The notes under the pieces: generated by a model
Database searches by the model: none
Told to the model about the DNA's origin: nothing
What the model saw: only the letters and a program-made list of their open reading frames with translations
In this document: positions 61,505 through 64,000 of the stretch, one piece after another
How positions within the stretch are numbered: the first letter of the stretch is position 1
Layout of the letters: every line of letters starts with the position of its first letter
Assembly: GCF_014652575.1 (NCBI RefSeq)
Contig: NZ_BMZB01000004.1
Span: 1-64,000 of the forward strand
Origin: Asticcacaulis endophyticus
GTDB lineage: Bacteria > Pseudomonadota > Alphaproteobacteria > Caulobacterales > Caulobacteraceae
Length of the DNA: 64,000 bases
Direction: 5' to 3'
Position numbers and translations under genes: made by a program

Positions 61505-63787
61505 ATGCCTCAACTATTGATCGAGCTGTTTTCCGAAGAAATTCCCGCCCGTATGCAACTGAGCGCGGCGCGTGATTTCGAGCGTCTGTTTGATGCCAAA
61601 CTCAAAGCCTCCGGCCTTAGCTATGAGACCTTGAAAGCCTATGTCGGGCCGCGTCGTCTGGTGCTGCATATCGAAGGTTTGCCGCTGGAACAGGCGGCCG
61701 TATCAGAAGAGGTCAAAGGGCCACGCGAAGGGGCCCCGCCCCAGGCACTGGAAGGCTTTCTGCGTAAAACCGGCCTGACAGTCGATAAGCTGGTGATTGA
61801 AAACGATGTCTATATTGCCCGGATTGAGAAAGCTGCGCGCAAGACCACTGAGGTTTTGGGGGCGATCCTTGAGGACGTCATCCTAAACTTTCCGTGGCCG
61901 AAGTCGATGCGGTCGGGCACCTCGACCTTCCGCTGGGTGCGGCCATTAAAGCGCATTGTTTTTCTGTTTAACGGCAAGGTCATTCCGTTTGAACTTGAAG
62001 GCATTACAGCCTCGAATGTCACCGAAGGGCACCGGTTTTTAGGCTCGAAAAAGCCGTTCAAGGTTTCAGATTTCGATAGCTATAAGAATAGCTTGACCGA
62101 AAATTTTGTCATTCTGGATCACTATGAGCGCCAGAATATCATCCTCAGCAAAGCGCGCGAAGCCTGCACCAAGGCGGGGCTGACCTTGATGGATGATCAG
62201 GGCCTGCTGGAGGAAGTGGCGGGCCTAAGCGAATGGCCGACGCCGCTGCTCGGCAATATGGACCCGAAGTTCCTGACCCTGCCGCCGGAAGTCATCAAGA
62301 CGTCGATGAAAACCCACCAGAAGTATTTTGCCGTCAAGGATAACAAGTCCGGTAAAATGGCCCCGCATTTCGTGGTGGTCTCCAACATGGCGGCGGCGGA
62401 TGGTGGCGAAGAAATCAAGCGCGGCAATGCCAAGGTTTTGTCGGCGCGCCTGTCAGACGGGGTGTTCTTCTGGTCGGAAGATAACCGCGCTGGTAATTTC
62501 GACGCCTGGTTGGAAAAGCTGAAAGGCGTGACCTTCCACGCTAAGCTCGGCACGCTTTATGAGCGGGTGCAGCGCCTGAAACTCATAGCAGAAGATATCG
62601 CCCCTCTGATGCGGGCTGATGTGGCGGCATCCGGTGAGGCCGCACGTCTGGCCAAGGCGGATCTGGCGTCCTTCATGGTTGGGGAATTCCCCGAACTTCA
62701 AGGGGTTATGGGCGGTTATTATAGTGTCGCCGCCGGTCATCGCCCGGAGATTTCCGAAGCTGTGCGCGATCATTATAAACCGCAGGGGCCGTCCGATACT
62801 GTGCCTGCTCATGTAGTAGCGGCAACGGTCGCTTTGGCCGATAAGGTCGACACTCTGGTTGGCTTTTTTGCCATTGACGAAAAGCCGACAGGCTCAAAAG
62901 ACCCCTATGCGCTGCGCCGCGCCGCCCTTGGGGTATTGCGTATCCTGCGTGAGCATTGCGTGCGGGCAAGTTTAAGCGAACTGGTCGAAGCGTGGTATAA
63001 ATCAACATTGACCTACGCTAATGCTGATCGTGCGGTCCATGTCGATACTGAAAACTGGCGCGGATCAGCCGGGCCGCGCTGGGATAAGGGCACGACCGAC
63101 ACCTATGAGAACTATCTGCGCGACTTCAAGCAGGGCCTGCTGGAAAGCCAGATCTGGGTGGTGCCGAATACGCGCGACTATGACCTTGATATCCTGTTTG
63201 AGCATGTCACCAACAAGCAGGAAATTAAGAACGCCGTCCTGACCTTCCGTCCTTTCGAGGTGGTGAAGACTGAGTTCCTTGAGTTTTTCGCCGACCGTCT
63301 CAAGGTGCAGTTACGCGACGAAGGCGTTCGGTTTGACCTGATCGAGGCCGTGTTTGCCCTGAAAGATGATGATGTCATCCGCATGATCGAACGCATCCGT
63401 GCCTTGGAATCCATCATTGATACGGCTGAGGGGCAGGACGTTCTGGCGCTCTATAAGCGCGTCGCCAATATCCTCAATGCTGAGGCCAAAAAGGGTGAAT
63501 TGCCGACCGGCCATGCGCGTATTCTGGCGGGCGCGCCGGAGGTCGAAACTGACCTGATCGCGCGCATGTCGGGTGTGGGCGCTACGGTGCGTCAGCATAT
63601 CGAGGGCGAGGCCTATTTGGAGGCTCTTAAAGCGCTGTCGACCTTGCGTGGCGCGGTCGATGCCTTCCTTGACGGGGTGCTAGTCAATGCCGAGGATGCG
63701 TCGGTGCGTCAGAACCGTCTGGCGCTATTGGGCGACATTCGCGGCTTGGTGGAAAGCGTGGCTGACCTGTCTAAGATTACCCAATAA
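61505..63787 (+). CDS. glyS: Glycyl-tRNA synthetase beta subunit
   Basis: 760 aa, near the family's usual length of about 690-750 with an insertion at about residues 505-560. The start LIELFSEEIPARMQ, the AVSEEVKGPREGAPP and FRWVRPLKRIVFLFNG segments, the MKTHQKYFAV motif, the HD-like domain and the C-terminal anticodon-binding region (VNILNAEAKKGELPT; LRGAVDAFLDGVLVNAED) are all recognisable. Needed with glyQ for tRNA-Gly charging and tRNA recognition. Ends 213 bases before the window edge, where nothing further is called. Confidence 0.95.
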   Translation: MPQLLIELFSEEIPARMQLSAARDFERLFDAKLKASGLSYETLKAYVGPRRLVLHIEGLPLEQAAVSEEVKGPREGAPPQALEGFLRKTGLTVDKLVIENDVYIARIEKAARKTTEVLGAILEDVILNFPWPKSMRSGTSTFRWVRPLKRIVFLFNGKVIPFELEGITASNVTEGHRFLGSKKPFKVSDFDSYKNSLTENFVILDHYERQNIILSKAREACTKAGLTLMDDQGLLEEVAGLSEWPTPLLGNMDPKFLTLPPEVIKTSMKTHQKYFAVKDNKSGKMAPHFVVVSNMAAADGGEEIKRGNAKVLSARLSDGVFFWSEDNRAGNFDAWLEKLKGVTFHAKLGTLYERVQRLKLIAEDIAPLMRADVAASGEAARLAKADLASFMVGEFPELQGVMGGYYSVAAGHRPEISEAVRDHYKPQGPSDTVPAHVVAATVALADKVDTLVGFFAIDEKPTGSKDPYALRRAALGVLRILREHCVRASLSELVEAWYKSTLTYANADRAVHVDTENWRGSAGPRWDKGTTDTYENYLRDFKQGLLESQIWVVPNTRDYDLDILFEHVTNKQEIKNAVLTFRPFEVVKTEFLEFFADRLKVQLRDEGVRFDLIEAVFALKDDDVIRMIERIRALESIIDTAEGQDVLALYKRVANILNAEAKKGELPTGHARILAGAPEVETDLIARMSGVGATVRQHIEGEAYLEALKALSTLRGAVDAFLDGVLVNAEDASVRQNRLALLGDIRGLVESVADLSKITQ

Positions 63788-64000
63788 TGGAAAATTTATG
63801 ATGCAGCCGCTTAAGCTCGACCCGTCATATCTGTGGCGGGTTGGCGGCACTGAAAAAATATGTTGTAATTACTTATTCAAACATAACGGGTTTTAGGATT
63901 ATATCGCCGTAGGATGCGCAGTTTTTGCAACGCAACGCATATCGAGTCAGTTTAAAGCGTAATTTTTATAAATGAGTAGTCCGGATGCTTCATTCCGGCA

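Noticed and set aside
63798-63896. 32-codon frame after glyS (MMQPLKLDPSYLWRVGG)
   Set aside because: Short, no family and weak start context; possibly the start of something beyond a break, but unsupported.
1-64000. CRISPR arrays, rRNA genes and additional tRNA genes
   Set aside because: I looked for regularly spaced repeats and clover-leaf patterns and found only the tRNA-Leu.

Overview
The window looks like a chromosomal segment of an alphaproteobacterium of the order Caulobacterales, most like Asticcacaulis. This is an inference from protein style and gene content: TonB-dependent receptors with a FecI/FecR pair, HisKA_2-type kinases, FixJ-type regulators, the ispH-rnhA neighbourhood and two-subunit glycyl-tRNA synthetase. 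No 16S rRNA or other decisive marker is present.

Layout. (1) 1-7.4 kb is accessory and worn. It holds an orphan CsoR-type operator, remnants of a chemoreceptor and an IS3 transposase, an OmpR/EnvZ-type two-component pair next to a secreted repeat protein, a PHB-depolymerase-like lipoprotein esterase, an aldo/keto reductase remnant abutting an ECF41 sigma-factor remnant, and a prlF-yhaV toxin-antitoxin pair. (2) 7.7-11.5 kb carries an AraC regulator, a HAD phosphatase, an SDR oxidoreductase and two unknown proteins. (3) 11.7-23.2 kb is an iron-acquisition block. One locus is fecI-fecR divergent from an STN-domain TonB receptor plus a PepSY membrane protein; the other, in the opposite orientation, is TonB receptor, small membrane protein, PepSY protein. 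They face each other across a soluble two-PAS chemoreceptor of BdlA type. Both receptor promoters contain a 7-1-7 palindrome that looks like an alphaproteobacterial Fur box. (4) 23.5-30.2 kb is a signalling cluster: two histidine kinases, a FixJ-type regulator, two receiver-only proteins, a GNAT-like protein and a kinase pseudogene. (5) 30.6-38.9 kb has a beta-propeller protein whose tail abuts an IS5-family fragment, a cassette of small proteins (XRE, multi-helix membrane protein, LuxR with a C-terminal helix, SGNH hydrolase), and a LysR/MFS pair.

(6) 39.0-47.26 kb is the end of an integrative element. It contains a HIRAN protein, a DEDDh exonuclease, a divergent regulator, a tightly overlapping serine recombinase / ParB-like / RepB-like operon, a HigBA-type pair whose toxin is frameshifted, an excisionase-like protein and a tyrosine integrase. 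The integrase end lies inside radC, which lost its C-terminal JAMM metal site. The other half of radC was not found in the window, so the element may extend left for an unknown distance, possibly through all of regions 1-5.

(7) 47.26-64 kb is conserved core chromosome: map, sfsA, a cinA-like gene, an M28 peptidase, tRNA-Leu(UAA), phoH, a gamma carbonic anhydrase, a zinc-ribbon protein, rnhA, ispH, argS, an AmpG-like transporter, glyQ and glyS. Genes here are closely packed and several are followed by clear intrinsic-terminator hairpins.

All calls come from reading the sequence and recognising motifs. No database search was run.
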